The position numbers and the translations under genes are program-made. Below are positions 26,295 through 36,700 of a stretch of 64,000 nt of DNA, one piece after another (position 1 is the stretch's first letter; each line of letters begins with the position of its first letter). Below the pieces are notes generated by a model, which saw only the letters and a list, made by a program, of their open reading frames with translations, was not told the origin of the DNA and ran no database searches. The stretch is from Paenibacillus sp. MMS20-IR301 (GTDB taxonomy: Bacteria > Bacillota > Bacilli > Paenibacillales > Paenibacillaceae). Where the stretch lies: contig NZ_CP135275.1 of NCBI RefSeq assembly GCF_032302195.1, forward strand, positions 496,001 through 560,000, written 5' to 3'.

Positions 26295-27812
26295 ATGAAC
26301 AAGAAATTCAAGATTTCTACATTAGCATGTTGTCTTGCAGTGACCACGACACTGATTGCCGGCTGTAACTCGGGAGGGAATAATGCCTCGCCTTCACCGA
26401 CTGCTGCAGGAACAGAATCCACACAGCCAGCCGCAACTGCAGGTGATTCGGGAACTAAGCAAGCATCGCCTGAAGATGCGCCTACCATCGTATGGTGGCA
26501 GATTGGTACACAGCCTACGAATCTTGCAGAAGGCGTAGCCAAGATCAATGAATACACGGCAGAGAAGATTGGCGTGAAGGTTGATATTAAAGTGGCCGGC
26601 TGGGGTGATTATGACACGAAAATGAACACGATCATCAATACAGGCGAAGATTTTGATATTATGTTTGTAAACAATACTAACTATAACCGCTTCATCAACC
26701 TGGGCGCACTCGCTGACATCACCGATTCCGTCCAGAAGGATACTCCTTCCCTGTATAGTTTCATTCCTGAAACGGTATGGAACGGTACGAAGATGAACGG
26801 CAAAATTTATTCAGTTCCTACCTATAAGGATTCTTCAATGACGCAATATTTCGTCTGGGATGACAGTATTGTGCAGAAATACAATATTGATTATGCTAAT
26901 ATCAAAACACTGCAGGACCTCGACAAACCGTTCCGCGACATTAAAGCCGGTGAAGGAAAATCTTATTATCCGCTGCAGCTGTCCAAAGGCGACGGCTTCG
27001 CCGGTCTGCTGAATGATTATGATGACATGACACTCGGTTTGAAAGCGCTTGGTGTTAAGGTTGATGATACCTCCCGCAAAGTAGTTTCCGTATTCGAGCA
27101 GCCGGAAATTATGGAGAAGCTGAAGCTTGTCCACAGCTGGTATAAAGATGGTATTATCAATCCGGATGCCCCTACCTTGAGCGAGCCGCCTAAAAATCTT
27201 CCGTTCTTCAGCGCACAGGGCTTCCCGGGTGCCGAAGCAGGCTGGCAGGTTAACAACGGTGTTGATAAGTATGTGATGACCCAAATCTTTGGTCCGCTGT
27301 ATACAACCAGCACGATTCAGGGATCACTTAACGCCATTTCCCAAAACTCGAAATACAAAGTGGAAGCTCTGAAATTCCTGGAGCTTGTGAACACGGATGC
27401 GCAGCTCAGAAATATGCTTGCATACGGAATTGAAGGACAAGACTGGAAAACGGTTGGAGACAACGTAATCGAGCGGCTGAATGATACCTGGAGCTTGCCG
27501 GGATATTCACAGGGAACCTTCTTCAATATGGCAGCGGTTTCACCTAACAGCGGCGACCAGTGGGATGCGGTGAAGAAGTTGAACGAAGAAGCGGATGCTT
27601 CTGCCCTCCTCGGATTTGCTCTGGATATTAACGATCTGGCTACAGAAGTAGCAAACAGCAAAGCAGTAATGGATAAATATCAATATGAGCTGTTAACAGG
27701 TGCTTCTGATCCTGAAGTGGTCGTTCCTAAGCTAGTCAAGGAATTGAAGGCTGCCGGGATGGATAAGATCATGGAAGAAGCCCAGAAACAGATTACAGAA
27801 TATTTCAAATAA
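26295..27812 (+). CDS. Sugar-binding lipoprotein (LplA-like), set 1
   Basis: A 505-residue extracellular solute-binding protein. The signal peptide ends in a lipobox (LIAGC, C24) followed by a low-complexity Ser/Thr/Ala-rich tether. WWQIGTQPTNLAEG opens the mature fold, and MNTIINTGEDFDIMFVNNTNY is typical of the LplA/YtcQ group. The ATG at 26295 follows GGGGGAAA. It captures the oligosaccharide for the two upstream permeases. Next to GH85 and mannosidases, imported N-glycans are the likely ligand (inference). It is followed by a strong hairpin, which often raises binding-protein yield relative to the permeases. Confidence 0.9.
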   Translation: MNKKFKISTLACCLAVTTTLIAGCNSGGNNASPSPTAAGTESTQPAATAGDSGTKQASPEDAPTIVWWQIGTQPTNLAEGVAKINEYTAEKIGVKVDIKVAGWGDYDTKMNTIINTGEDFDIMFVNNTNYNRFINLGALADITDSVQKDTPSLYSFIPETVWNGTKMNGKIYSVPTYKDSSMTQYFVWDDSIVQKYNIDYANIKTLQDLDKPFRDIKAGEGKSYYPLQLSKGDGFAGLLNDYDDMTLGLKALGVKVDDTSRKVVSVFEQPEIMEKLKLVHSWYKDGIINPDAPTLSEPPKNLPFFSAQGFPGAEAGWQVNNGVDKYVMTQIFGPLYTTSTIQGSLNAISQNSKYKVEALKFLELVNTDAQLRNMLAYGIEGQDWKTVGDNVIERLNDTWSLPGYSQGTFFNMAAVSPNSGDQWDAVKKLNEEADASALLGFALDINDLATEVANSKAVMDKYQYELLTGASDPEVVVPKLVKELKAAGMDKIMEEAQKQITEYFK

Positions 27813-27820
27813 AGTTGTGA

Positions 27821-27860
27821 ATCCGAACGATGGCGTATAAGCCATCGTTCGGATGTTTTT
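27821..27860 (+). terminator. Strong terminator between the two binding-protein genes
   Basis: A perfect 14 bp stem (27821-27834 with 27841-27854, loop GTATAA) followed by GTTTTTC. Confidence 0.85.
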
Positions 27861-27943
27861 CAAATATAGCTTAAGGAGAAGCTGAAGCTGGTTTTAACAG
27901 GGAGTCAGAACTCCCGGGTACTTATATAAGGGGGAACGGCAAT

Positions 27944-29416
27944 ATGAGCATGAAAAAGAAACGCGTCTCCTTGTTATTAACCGCGCTTGTGACCTTGTCA
28001 ATGGCACTCAGCGCATGCACGGGGAATGACAATACTGCTAATACCAACTCTTCAGATGATCCGGTAGAGCTGATCTGGTACACCATCGGTACACCCCAAA
28101 AGGATCTGAACAGGGTGCTCGAGGAAATTAATAAATATACGCTGGATAAAATCGGTGCCACCCTTGATGTGAAATTGATTGATTTCGGCGATTATACGCA
28201 AAAAATGCAGGTCATGGTCGCTTCCGGTGAGCCGATGGACATTCTGTTTACCAGTTCCTGGGCATTCGATTATGTACAGAACTCCCGCAAAGGCGCGTTC
28301 CTGCAGCTGGATGATCTGCTGAAGAACCAGGGCAAGGGGATCGTCGATGCCATTAATCCGGCTTTCATGGAAGGCTCCAAGGTTGACGGCCACAACTACG
28401 CCATTCCGGCGAATAAAGAGCTTCCGGCCCAGGAGGTCTTCCGTTTCAATAAGGAGCTGCTGGACAAGTACAATCTGGATCTTAGCTCTGTGAAAACGAT
28501 GGCTGACCTTGAGCCGCTGCTCAAAACCATTAAGGAAAATGAGCCTGAAGTGACACCATACGCCATGGTGAAAGACTTCATGCCGGTTATGCCGTTTGAC
28601 TATGTAATTGAGAAGATGCCAATGGCGGTTTATATGGACACTTCAGACTATAAAGTTGTGAATATCTTTGAAACGCCGGAAATGAAGGAAGCCCTTCAGA
28701 CCGTCCGTAAGTTCTATCTGGCAGGCTACATCTCCCCTGAAGTAGCTACTTCCACATCAGTGGATGATCTGTACAAAGCCGGTAAATGGTTCACTGACCG
28801 TGCGGCAACCCAGCCGCTGGCCGACAATCTGTGGAGCGTAAGCTATGGTTATCCGGTTATCTCCACACCAGCCAGTCAGCCTTATATATATAACTGGTCT
28901 GTGATGGGCTCCATGCAGGCGATCTCTGCCAACTCCGAGCATCCGGAGCAGGCGATGGAGTTCCTGAATCTGCTGAATACAGATCCCGTGCTGCGCAACA
29001 TGATGGATTCGGGTATCGAAGGTGTGCATTACGAGAAGATCAGCAGCAACATGATCCGGAACCTCCCGGAGGCCAAGAACTATGACATGGCTACCTTTTC
29101 CCTGGGTAATATCATGATTAACTATCTGAATGAAGGCGACCCGGAGAACAAATGGGAACAGTTCAAGCAATTCAATGATTCCGGTATCCCTGCGCCGCTG
29201 CTTGGCTTCAACTTCGATACATCCAAAATTACGAATGAAATTGCTGCCGTTCAGAACGTCAAGGAAGAATTCTGGGCACCGCTGATGACAGGATCTGTAG
29301 ATCCGGATCAATATCTGGACAAAGCTAATGAGAAATTCAAAGCAGCCGGTCTGGATACTATCATTGCCGAAGCACAAACACAGCTTGACGCCTGGAAAGC
29401 AGCTAACGATAAGTAA
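27944..29416 (+). CDS. Sugar-binding lipoprotein (LplA-like), set 2
   Basis: A 490-residue solute-binding lipoprotein with lipobox LSAC (C25). IWYTIGTPQKDLNRVLEEIN and MQVMVASGEPMDILFTSSW place it in the same family as the set 1 protein, but the two differ widely in sequence, so they are old paralogues with probably different ligands. GGGGGAACGG precedes the ATG. A small hairpin (GGGAG-TCAGAA-CTCCC near 27900) lies in its leader. It begins the second transporter set, in the order binding protein, LplB, LplC, opposite to set 1. Confidence 0.9.
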   Translation: MSMKKKRVSLLLTALVTLSMALSACTGNDNTANTNSSDDPVELIWYTIGTPQKDLNRVLEEINKYTLDKIGATLDVKLIDFGDYTQKMQVMVASGEPMDILFTSSWAFDYVQNSRKGAFLQLDDLLKNQGKGIVDAINPAFMEGSKVDGHNYAIPANKELPAQEVFRFNKELLDKYNLDLSSVKTMADLEPLLKTIKENEPEVTPYAMVKDFMPVMPFDYVIEKMPMAVYMDTSDYKVVNIFETPEMKEALQTVRKFYLAGYISPEVATSTSVDDLYKAGKWFTDRAATQPLADNLWSVSYGYPVISTPASQPYIYNWSVMGSMQAISANSEHPEQAMEFLNLLNTDPVLRNMMDSGIEGVHYEKISSNMIRNLPEAKNYDMATFSLGNIMINYLNEGDPENKWEQFKQFNDSGIPAPLLGFNFDTSKITNEIAAVQNVKEEFWAPLMTGSVDPDQYLDKANEKFKAAGLDTIIAEAQTQLDAWKAANDK

Positions 29417-29424
29417 TAACTTAT

Positions 29425-29463
29425 TGAAGACCGGGCAGGTGAACAGACCGGCCTGGTCTTTGT
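29425..29463 (+). terminator. Hairpin after the set 2 binding-protein gene
   Basis: AAGACCGGGCAGG pairs imperfectly with CCGGCCTGGTCTT, followed by TGTGT. Likely a leaky terminator that sets binding protein above permease expression. Confidence 0.5.
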
Positions 29464-29505
29464 GTATCCGGGCATGAATTGTCCGGCATAGGAGGAGCTG
29501 GGGGC

Positions 29506-30432
29506 GTGGGGAAGATAGGAAAGTCCGCCAAAGAGATTGTCAGAAATAAAGCACTGCTGCTCATGGTTCTCCCGGGCACCCTTTGGTTTTTATTTTTCTC
29601 TTATCTGCCTATGGTGGGGACAGTGATTGCCTTCAAGGAATACCGGTTCAGCCGGGACGGCTTCTGGGCCAGTATGATGAATAGCCGCTGGGCCGGCTGG
29701 GATAACTTCAAATTTCTGTTCAGCACGAATGATGCCCTCCTGATCACACGCAATACGCTTCTATATAATATGGCCTTCATTATTCTCGGCCTGCTGTTCT
29801 CCGTGCTGCTGGCGGTTGTGCTGTCAGAGCTTGCGGGCAAGAAGCTGGCCAAGCTGTACCAGACGGGAATGTTCCTGCCCTATTTCCTGTCATGGGTCGT
29901 TGTCGGATATTTCACCTTCAGCTTGCTCAGCTCGGAGCGGGGGCTGCTGAATGGACTGCTGGGTACAGAGATTTCCTGGTATTCGGAAGCGCAGTACTGG
30001 CCGTTCATTATTGTGCTTGTCTATTTGTGGAAGGCTGCCGGGTATAGCAGCGTAGTCTATCTGGCGGCCATCATGGGCATCGACAAGTCCCTGTACGAAG
30101 CGGCGATGATCGACGGGGCCGGCAAGCTCCAGCAGATCCGCAATATTACGCTGCCGATGCTGAAGCCGGTCATTGTTATTATGACCTTACTTGCGGTCGG
30201 GAGGATTTTTTATGCAGACTTCGGGCTGTTCTATCAGGTGCCGAGGAATTCGGGGACGCTCTACAGCGTGACGAGCGTCATTGATACGTATGTGTACCGC
30301 GGGCTTAAGGCGACCGGTGAGATTGGAATGAGCACGGCAGCCGGCTTGTATCAGTCCGTGGTGGGCTTCGTACTGGTCATCACCGCGAACTATATGGTGC
30401 GTAAATTCGATAAGGATAGTGCATTATTCTAG
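29506..30432 (+). CDS. Sugar ABC transporter permease (LplB-like), set 2
   Basis: A 308-residue permease with about six helices, LLLMVLPGTLWFLFFSYLPM, and the EAA loop YEAAMIDGAGKLQQIRNITL. It is clearly homologous to the set 1 LplB-like protein. I place the start at GTG 29506, eight bases after GGAGGAG; the reading frame is open further upstream, but those starts precede the ribosome binding site. It shares a transcript with the upstream binding protein through a leaky hairpin and is followed directly by the LplC-like partner. Confidence 0.88.
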   Translation: MGKIGKSAKEIVRNKALLLMVLPGTLWFLFFSYLPMVGTVIAFKEYRFSRDGFWASMMNSRWAGWDNFKFLFSTNDALLITRNTLLYNMAFIILGLLFSVLLAVVLSELAGKKLAKLYQTGMFLPYFLSWVVVGYFTFSLLSSERGLLNGLLGTEISWYSEAQYWPFIIVLVYLWKAAGYSSVVYLAAIMGIDKSLYEAAMIDGAGKLQQIRNITLPMLKPVIVIMTLLAVGRIFYADFGLFYQVPRNSGTLYSVTSVIDTYVYRGLKATGEIGMSTAAGLYQSVVGFVLVITANYMVRKFDKDSALF

Positions 30433-30460
30433 GGGAAATGAAGGAAAGAGAGGTCACGCG

Positions 30461-31378
30461 ATGTCTGGTAGGCCCGTGAAACCGCGCGACTTCCATCAGC
30501 TGCCGCTCTGGTGGAATATCATCTTCAACTGTATTGCCGGAGGCTTTGCCCTGCTGTGCATTCTCCCGTTTCTGTTTGTGGTGCTCATCTCCTTCACGGA
30601 CGAAGGGGTGCTGGCACGGGACGGCTATCAATTCATTCCGGCCAAGTGGAGTACGCTGGCGTATCAATATATTTTTGACTCGGGAGACACGCTGCTCCGC
30701 GCTTACGGGGTGAGCCTTACCGTAACCCTGACCGGTACGCTGGTCAGCCTGCTGCTTATTTCACTCTATGCTTATGCCATTTCACGTAAAAGCTTTAAGT
30801 ACCGTCATTTTTTCACGTTCTTTGCCTTCTTCACCATGCTGTTCAACGGCGGGCTGGTTCCCACCTATATGATCGTGACTCAGCTGCTTGGCCTGAAGGA
30901 CAGCATCTGGGCACTGGTGCTGCCGCTGGCGGTTAACGCCTTTTACATTATGATTCTGCGTACCTTCTATATAACCAGCGTACCGGATGCCCTGATGGAG
31001 TCGGCCAAAATCGACGGAGCCGGGGAATTCCGCATCTTCCTGAGCATCGTTCTGCCGCTGTCGCTGCCCGGTCTGGCTACCATTGGGCTGTTCAGCACGC
31101 TCGGATACTGGAACGACTGGTTTAATGCCCTGCTCTATATAGATAATCCGGATCTGGTGCCGCTGCAGTCGCTGCTGATGCGGATTGAGACCAGTATGCA
31201 GTTCATTCTGCAGAATTCACAGAACAGCTCACTTAGTCTGGAAGCGCTGCGCTCCATGCCTCAGGATACCTCGCGGATGGCAATGGTTGTGCTGGCTACA
31301 GGGCCGGCGATCTTCGCCTACCCGTTCTTCCAGCGTTACTTCATCCAGGGGCTTACCGTGGGAGCCGTCAAAGAATAG
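30461..31378 (+). CDS. Sugar ABC transporter permease (LplC-like), set 2
   Basis: A 305-residue permease with about six helices, MLFNGGLVPTYMIVTQLLG, the loop ALMESAKIDGAGEFRIFLSI and the C-terminal YPFFQRYFIQGLTVGAVKE, paralogous to the set 1 LplC-like protein. ATG 30461 has AGAGG eight bases upstream; an in-frame ATG at 30419 lies inside the end of the previous gene and has no ribosome binding site. The GH3 gene starts 30 bp later, so transport and hydrolysis genes share an operon. Confidence 0.88.
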   Translation: MSGRPVKPRDFHQLPLWWNIIFNCIAGGFALLCILPFLFVVLISFTDEGVLARDGYQFIPAKWSTLAYQYIFDSGDTLLRAYGVSLTVTLTGTLVSLLLISLYAYAISRKSFKYRHFFTFFAFFTMLFNGGLVPTYMIVTQLLGLKDSIWALVLPLAVNAFYIMILRTFYITSVPDALMESAKIDGAGEFRIFLSIVLPLSLPGLATIGLFSTLGYWNDWFNALLYIDNPDLVPLQSLLMRIETSMQFILQNSQNSSLSLEALRSMPQDTSRMAMVVLATGPAIFAYPFFQRYFIQGLTVGAVKE

Positions 31379-31407
31379 CAATATAAACAAAGAAAGGTGT
31401 GGAGTAC

Positions 31408-33723
31408 ATGTTATACAGAGACCGTACAAAGCCTGCTGAGGAGCGGACCGCGCATCTGCTGGGGCTGATGACGACAGAAGAGAAGGTTGGCCAGCTGATC
31501 CAGCTGTTCGGGTGGCAGACCTATGAATATATACAAGACAGCGAGGAAGCGGCCGGAGGCCATGTGCAGCTGACCGAAGAATTCAAACGCAGAATCCGTG
31601 AAGGCGGTATCGGCTCCCTGTATGGAACCCTGCGGGCAGATCCGTGGACGGGAGTTACGCTGGACAACGGCCTTGGACCGCGCGCCGGGGCGGAAGCGGT
31701 GAATGCCATTCAGCGCTATGCCCTGGAGCATTCCAGGCTGGGCATCCCCCTGCTGATCGGGGAAGAATGCTCGCACGGGCATATGGCGATCGGGGCGACG
31801 GTATTCCCCGTGCCGCTGCTGATCGGCAGCACCTGGAATGTGGACCTGTACCGCGAGATGTGCCGGGCCGTGGCTCTGGAGACCCGGAGCCAGGGCGGGG
31901 CCGTAACCTATTCGCCGGTGCTGGATGTGGTGCGCGATCCCCGCTGGGGCCGCACCGAGGAGTGCTTCGGCGAAGACCCGTATCTCATCGGTGAATTCGC
32001 CGCCGCTTCGGTGGAAGGGCTACAGGGGGAGGATCTCAGCAGCGCGTCCAGTGTAGGCGCGACGCTGAAGCATTTCGTCGCTTACGGCAGCTCCGAGGGC
32101 GGCCGGAATGCCGGCCCTGCGCATATCGGCAAGCGGGAGCTGCTGGAGGTTGATCTGTATCCTTTCCGCAAAGCGGTGGAGGCCGGCGCTGCATCGGTTA
32201 TGCCTGCCTACAACGAAATTGACGGCGTACCCTGCACAACCAATAAGGAGCTGCTGCAGGATGTACTGCGGGATGAATGGGGCTTCCGCGGCATGATTAT
32301 TACCGATTGCGGAGCCATTGATATGCTGGCCTCGGGCCATGATACGGCAGAGAGCGGTGAAGATGCGGCTGTGCAGGCGCTTCAGGCGGGAATTGACATG
32401 GAGATGTCCGGGGAGATGTTCGGCCGGCATCTGCTTGCGGCGCTCCGCTCCGGCCGGCTTGCGGAGTCGTTCGTTGATGAAGCCGCCTCCCGGGTGCTTG
32501 ACCTGAAGTTCAGGCTGGGGCTGTTTGAACAGCCGTTTGCTGACCCGGACCTGGCGGAGGCGGTTATCGGCAGCGAAGACCATGCGGAGCTGGCCCGGAG
32601 CATCGCCGCTGAAGGCATTGTGCTGCTGAAGAATGACGGGGTGCTGCCGCTGTCTAAGCACAGCGGCAGGATCGCTGTCATCGGGCCGAATGCCGATGCC
32701 GGCTATAACCAGCTCGGGGATTATACCTCCCCGCAGCCGCCCGGCAAGGTGGCGACGGTGCTCGGCGGAATCCGCAGCAAGCTAGCCGCAGAGCCGGAGC
32801 GGGTCATCTATGCGCCGGGCTGCCGGATTAAGGACCAGTCCGCTGAGGGCCTGGAGCCGGCCATGCAGGCAGCAGCCGGGGCGGACACGGTCGTTCTGGT
32901 ACTGGGCGGGTCCAGCGCGCGGGACTTCGGTGAAGGCAGCATTGACCTGCGGACCGGAGCCTCGAAGGTTACGGAGAATGAGCTGAGCGACATGGACTGC
33001 GGGGAAGGGATCGACCGGATGTCACTGCACCTGTCCGGCATCCAGCTGGAGCTGATGCAGCAGCTGAAAGCACTGGGCAAGCCGGTGGTCGTTGTCTATA
33101 TCAACGGTCGTCCTGTTGCCGAGCCTTGGATTGATGAGCATGCGGATGCCATTCTGGAAGCCTGGTATCCCGGCCAGGAAGGCGGACATGCCGTTGCCGA
33201 CATCCTGTTCGGCGATGTCAATCCGTCCGGCCGGCTGACGGTTTCCCTGCCCGTGGATGCTGGGCAGCTGCCCGTGTATTACCTCGGCAAACGCTCGCGC
33301 GGTGCCCGTTATCTGGAAGGGGCGGCTCATCCCCGTTATCCCTTCGGATTCGGTTTAAGCTATACCGAATTCTGCTACAGCGGACTCAGGATTGAACCGG
33401 CGGAGATTCCGGCTGACGGGACTGCAGAAGTTACGGTTACCGTTGAGAATACCGGCTCCTGCCAAGGTGCAGAGGTTGTTCAGCTGTATATTTCCGACTC
33501 TGTCAGCAAGGTGACTAGACCGGCGAAAGAGCTCAAGGGGTTCCGTAAAATCGTTCTGGAGCCTGGAGCGAAGCAGAACGTCTCCTTCACAATCGGCGCA
33601 GAACAGCTGAGCTACATCGGACCGGAATATAAGCCGGTGGTCGAGCCGGGAGATTTCCGGGTCAGGGTCGGCCGGAATGTCAATGATACGCTTGATATTG
33701 CACTAGTTGTTATGGAGGAATAG
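31408..33723 (+). CDS. GH3 beta-glycosidase, cytoplasmic
   Basis: A 771-residue GH3 enzyme without signal peptide. The TIM barrel carries the nucleophile D300 in MIITDCGAIDML and the substrate-binding KHFVAYGSSEGGRNAGP. The alpha/beta sandwich (about 400-640, AVIGPNADAGYNQLGDY) and the C-terminal fibronectin-like domain (EVTVTVENTGSCQGAEVVQLY) are in the usual order. The sequence resembles beta-glucosidase/beta-xylosidase subgroups rather than the NagZ hexosaminidases. In an N-glycan locus a role in removing core beta-xylose of plant glycans is possible, but beta-gluco- or xylo-oligosaccharides are equally allowed. ATG 31408 follows AAAGG by ten bases. Confidence 0.88.
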   Translation: MLYRDRTKPAEERTAHLLGLMTTEEKVGQLIQLFGWQTYEYIQDSEEAAGGHVQLTEEFKRRIREGGIGSLYGTLRADPWTGVTLDNGLGPRAGAEAVNAIQRYALEHSRLGIPLLIGEECSHGHMAIGATVFPVPLLIGSTWNVDLYREMCRAVALETRSQGGAVTYSPVLDVVRDPRWGRTEECFGEDPYLIGEFAAASVEGLQGEDLSSASSVGATLKHFVAYGSSEGGRNAGPAHIGKRELLEVDLYPFRKAVEAGAASVMPAYNEIDGVPCTTNKELLQDVLRDEWGFRGMIITDCGAIDMLASGHDTAESGEDAAVQALQAGIDMEMSGEMFGRHLLAALRSGRLAESFVDEAASRVLDLKFRLGLFEQPFADPDLAEAVIGSEDHAELARSIAAEGIVLLKNDGVLPLSKHSGRIAVIGPNADAGYNQLGDYTSPQPPGKVATVLGGIRSKLAAEPERVIYAPGCRIKDQSAEGLEPAMQAAAGADTVVLVLGGSSARDFGEGSIDLRTGASKVTENELSDMDCGEGIDRMSLHLSGIQLELMQQLKALGKPVVVVYINGRPVAEPWIDEHADAILEAWYPGQEGGHAVADILFGDVNPSGRLTVSLPVDAGQLPVYYLGKRSRGARYLEGAAHPRYPFGFGLSYTEFCYSGLRIEPAEIPADGTAEVTVTVENTGSCQGAEVVQLYISDSVSKVTRPAKELKGFRKIVLEPGAKQNVSFTIGAEQLSYIGPEYKPVVEPGDFRVRVGRNVNDTLDIALVVMEE

Positions 33724-33725
33724 AC

Positions 33726-36700
33726 ATGGAACTTATGGATATGGAACGAATTAACCGGTTTATCCGTGAATTAGCGCAGCAGCAATGGCTGGAGTACCGG
33801 GCGATTGAGGACTGGAAGGTCTTCTCCACCGAATACAGGCTGCCGGGCGATTACGCTGAGCTGCAGCCGTATCACGGCAGTGAGGCCTTCAGCCTGTTTC
33901 CGAGTGTTCAGGGAACCACCTATTTCTTCCGCACGAGACTGGACATTCCTGCCGGCTGGACCGGGGCGGACACCGGCATCCTCTTCCGCTCCGGCGGAGA
34001 AGGGCTGCTGCGGGTTAACGGGGCCTCACGCCAGGGGCTGGACCGCAATCATACCTTTGCCGCCCTCGACCCGGAAGCCGACAGCCGGGTACCGGAGCTG
34101 GAGATCGAGCTCTATGATCCCATCCCGGAACCGGATGACCCGCTGAATAAGCAGGCGGTCATCCAGCCGCCGGTCCGCTCGGTTACCGCTGCCCTGGTAC
34201 GGGCGAACCTGCCGGTGCAATCGCTGATGTATACAGCGACTGTTATCCGTGATTCGGCGCTGCTGCTGCCGGAGCAGGATTTCCGCCGGGAACGTATCCT
34301 TGAGGCGCTGATCCGGGCGATGGATGCCTTTGTGTTCATGGGGCCGGAGGCTGCAATGAACGGCGGCAGCATCGCCGGTATTGAACAGGAGCTGGCATCA
34401 GCAGTACGGAGTATAGGCGGCAACAGCGAAGGCTTCATTCATATGATCGGCCAGTCGCATATCGATCTCGCCTGGCTGTGGCCGGCACGGGAAACGGTGC
34501 GTAAGACGAGCCGGACATTCTCCACGGTGAATGCACTCATGGAGCAGTACCCGGATTACCGTTATGCCCAGAGTCAGCCGCAGCTGTTCGCTTACCTGAA
34601 GGAGAATGATCCGGAGCTGTACGGGAAGGTCAAGGAACGGATCCGCGAAGGCCGCTGGGAGCTGGTCGGCGGCATGTGGGTGGAGCCGGATCTTAATATT
34701 CCAAGCGGTGAATCGCTGATGCGGCAGATGCTCTACGGACAGGGCTTCTACCAGGAGGAGTTCGGGCTGCGCTCAGAGATTGAGTGGCTGCCGGATACCT
34801 TCGGGTATTGTGCATCCCTGCCGCAGATCCTGAAGCACGGCAAGATCCGCTACTTCATGACTACCAAGCTAGGCTGGAATGATACAAATCTGTTCCCTTA
34901 TGATCTGTTCCGCTGGGTGGGCATCGACGGCACCGCACTCTTGTCCTTCATGAATCACGGGGTGAACGAGAATACGCTGCCGAAGGATGTCCATGACCAC
35001 TGGCAGTCCTACCGTGAGAAAGCTGTCCACAGCGAGCAGATGCTGCTGTACGGACATGGTGACGGCGGCGGCGGAGTTACGCGGGAGATGCTGGAATACA
35101 TCAACCGTTCGGAGCTGATGGTGGGCCAGCCATCCTCAGGCTACAGCACGGCGGCTGACTTCTTCGCAGGCATTGAACAGGCGAAGCCGCAGCTGCCACT
35201 CTGGCAGGGTGACCTGTATCTGGAGCTGCACCGGGGAACATATACAACGCATGCGCGCAATAAGCGCAATAACCGCAAGGCCGAAATCCTGTACCGCGAG
35301 GCCGAGCTGTGGCAGACGCTGGCCGGAGGCCGGCTGCAGCCGGAGGGGCGGGAAGCGGTGAACCAGGCGCTGCATGACGGCTGGAAGCTGCTTCTGTTCA
35401 ACCAGTTCCATGACATCATCCCCGGCTCTTCGATTCCCGAGGTCTATCAGACCTCAGAGAAGGAGTACAAGGATGTCTTCTCCCTGGGGGAGCAGAGCCT
35501 GAAGACGGTCACGGAGGCCGTTGTTTCCGGCATCCATGCGGAAGGTGAAGGCCGGCCGTATGTTGTACTGAACAGCCTGGGCTGGGCCCGGGATATGGTT
35601 GTTGAGCTTCAGGTTGACAACGAAGCTGAGGATGCTGCGTTGATGGTATATGACCAGAACGAAGGACGCCTGGCGGCAGAGTCTGTTGCTGCCGGAGAGC
35701 AGAGTCTTCTGCGTGTCCGGGTGCCGGAGGTTCCGGCCTTCGGGTATAAGACTGTATGGGTGAGAGCGGAGAAACAGACGGCGGTTGAAGGCGGTCAGCG
35801 TGCGGCTTCGGGTTCAGCGCCGGTGTTTGAAGACCGCTGGGAGACAGATTATTACCGGCTCAGCTTCAATGAACGGGGTGAAATCATCAGCCTGTACGAC
35901 AAGGAAGCCCGGCGGGAGATTGTGAAGCCCGGGGAACGCGCGAACCGGCTGTATTTCTTCCATGACCGTCCGGTACTCTGGGATGCCTGGGATATCGACA
36001 GCCGCTACGAAGCGCAGCCTGCCGGAGATGCGGTGCTTCTGGAGCGCAGGCTGCTGTCGTCCGGTCCGGTCTGTGATGTGCTGTTCTTCCGCTGGAGCAT
36101 CGGCCAGTCTGAGATCCGGCAGGAGCTGATCCTGTATCATGCCGACCGGAGAATCGATTTCAAGACAACGGCCGACTGGCATGAAGCCCACAAGCTGCTG
36201 AAGGTCGGCTTCCCAGTAGATGTAATAACCAGCAAGGCGACCTATGAAATTCCGTTCGGTGCGCTGGAGCGGGTTACCCACCGCAATACCAGCTGGGAGC
36301 AGGCGCAGTATGAGGTATGCGGGCATCGGTTCGCCGATGTGTCCGAGCATGACTATGGCGTCAGCCTGCTGAATGACTGCAAGTACGGCTATGACATTCA
36401 GGGCAGCACGATCCGGCTGTCGCTGCTGCGCGCACCGCGCTGGCCGGATCATTCGGCCGATCAGGGCACACATGAATTTACGTATTCCCTTTATCCGCAC
36501 CGCGGAGACTGGCGCACGGCGCATACGCTGCGCAAAGCAGCGGAGCTGAATCATCCGGCCTATGCCGTTGCTGCTGCCATTGCTTCAAGTGCAGGTGCAA
36601 GGGCAGGCACAGCTTCAGCTGCCGGCATGCTGCCGGCGGCAGGCTCCTTTATTCCCTTTGACGGGAAGCAGGTTATCCTCGACACGGTCAAACCGGCCGA

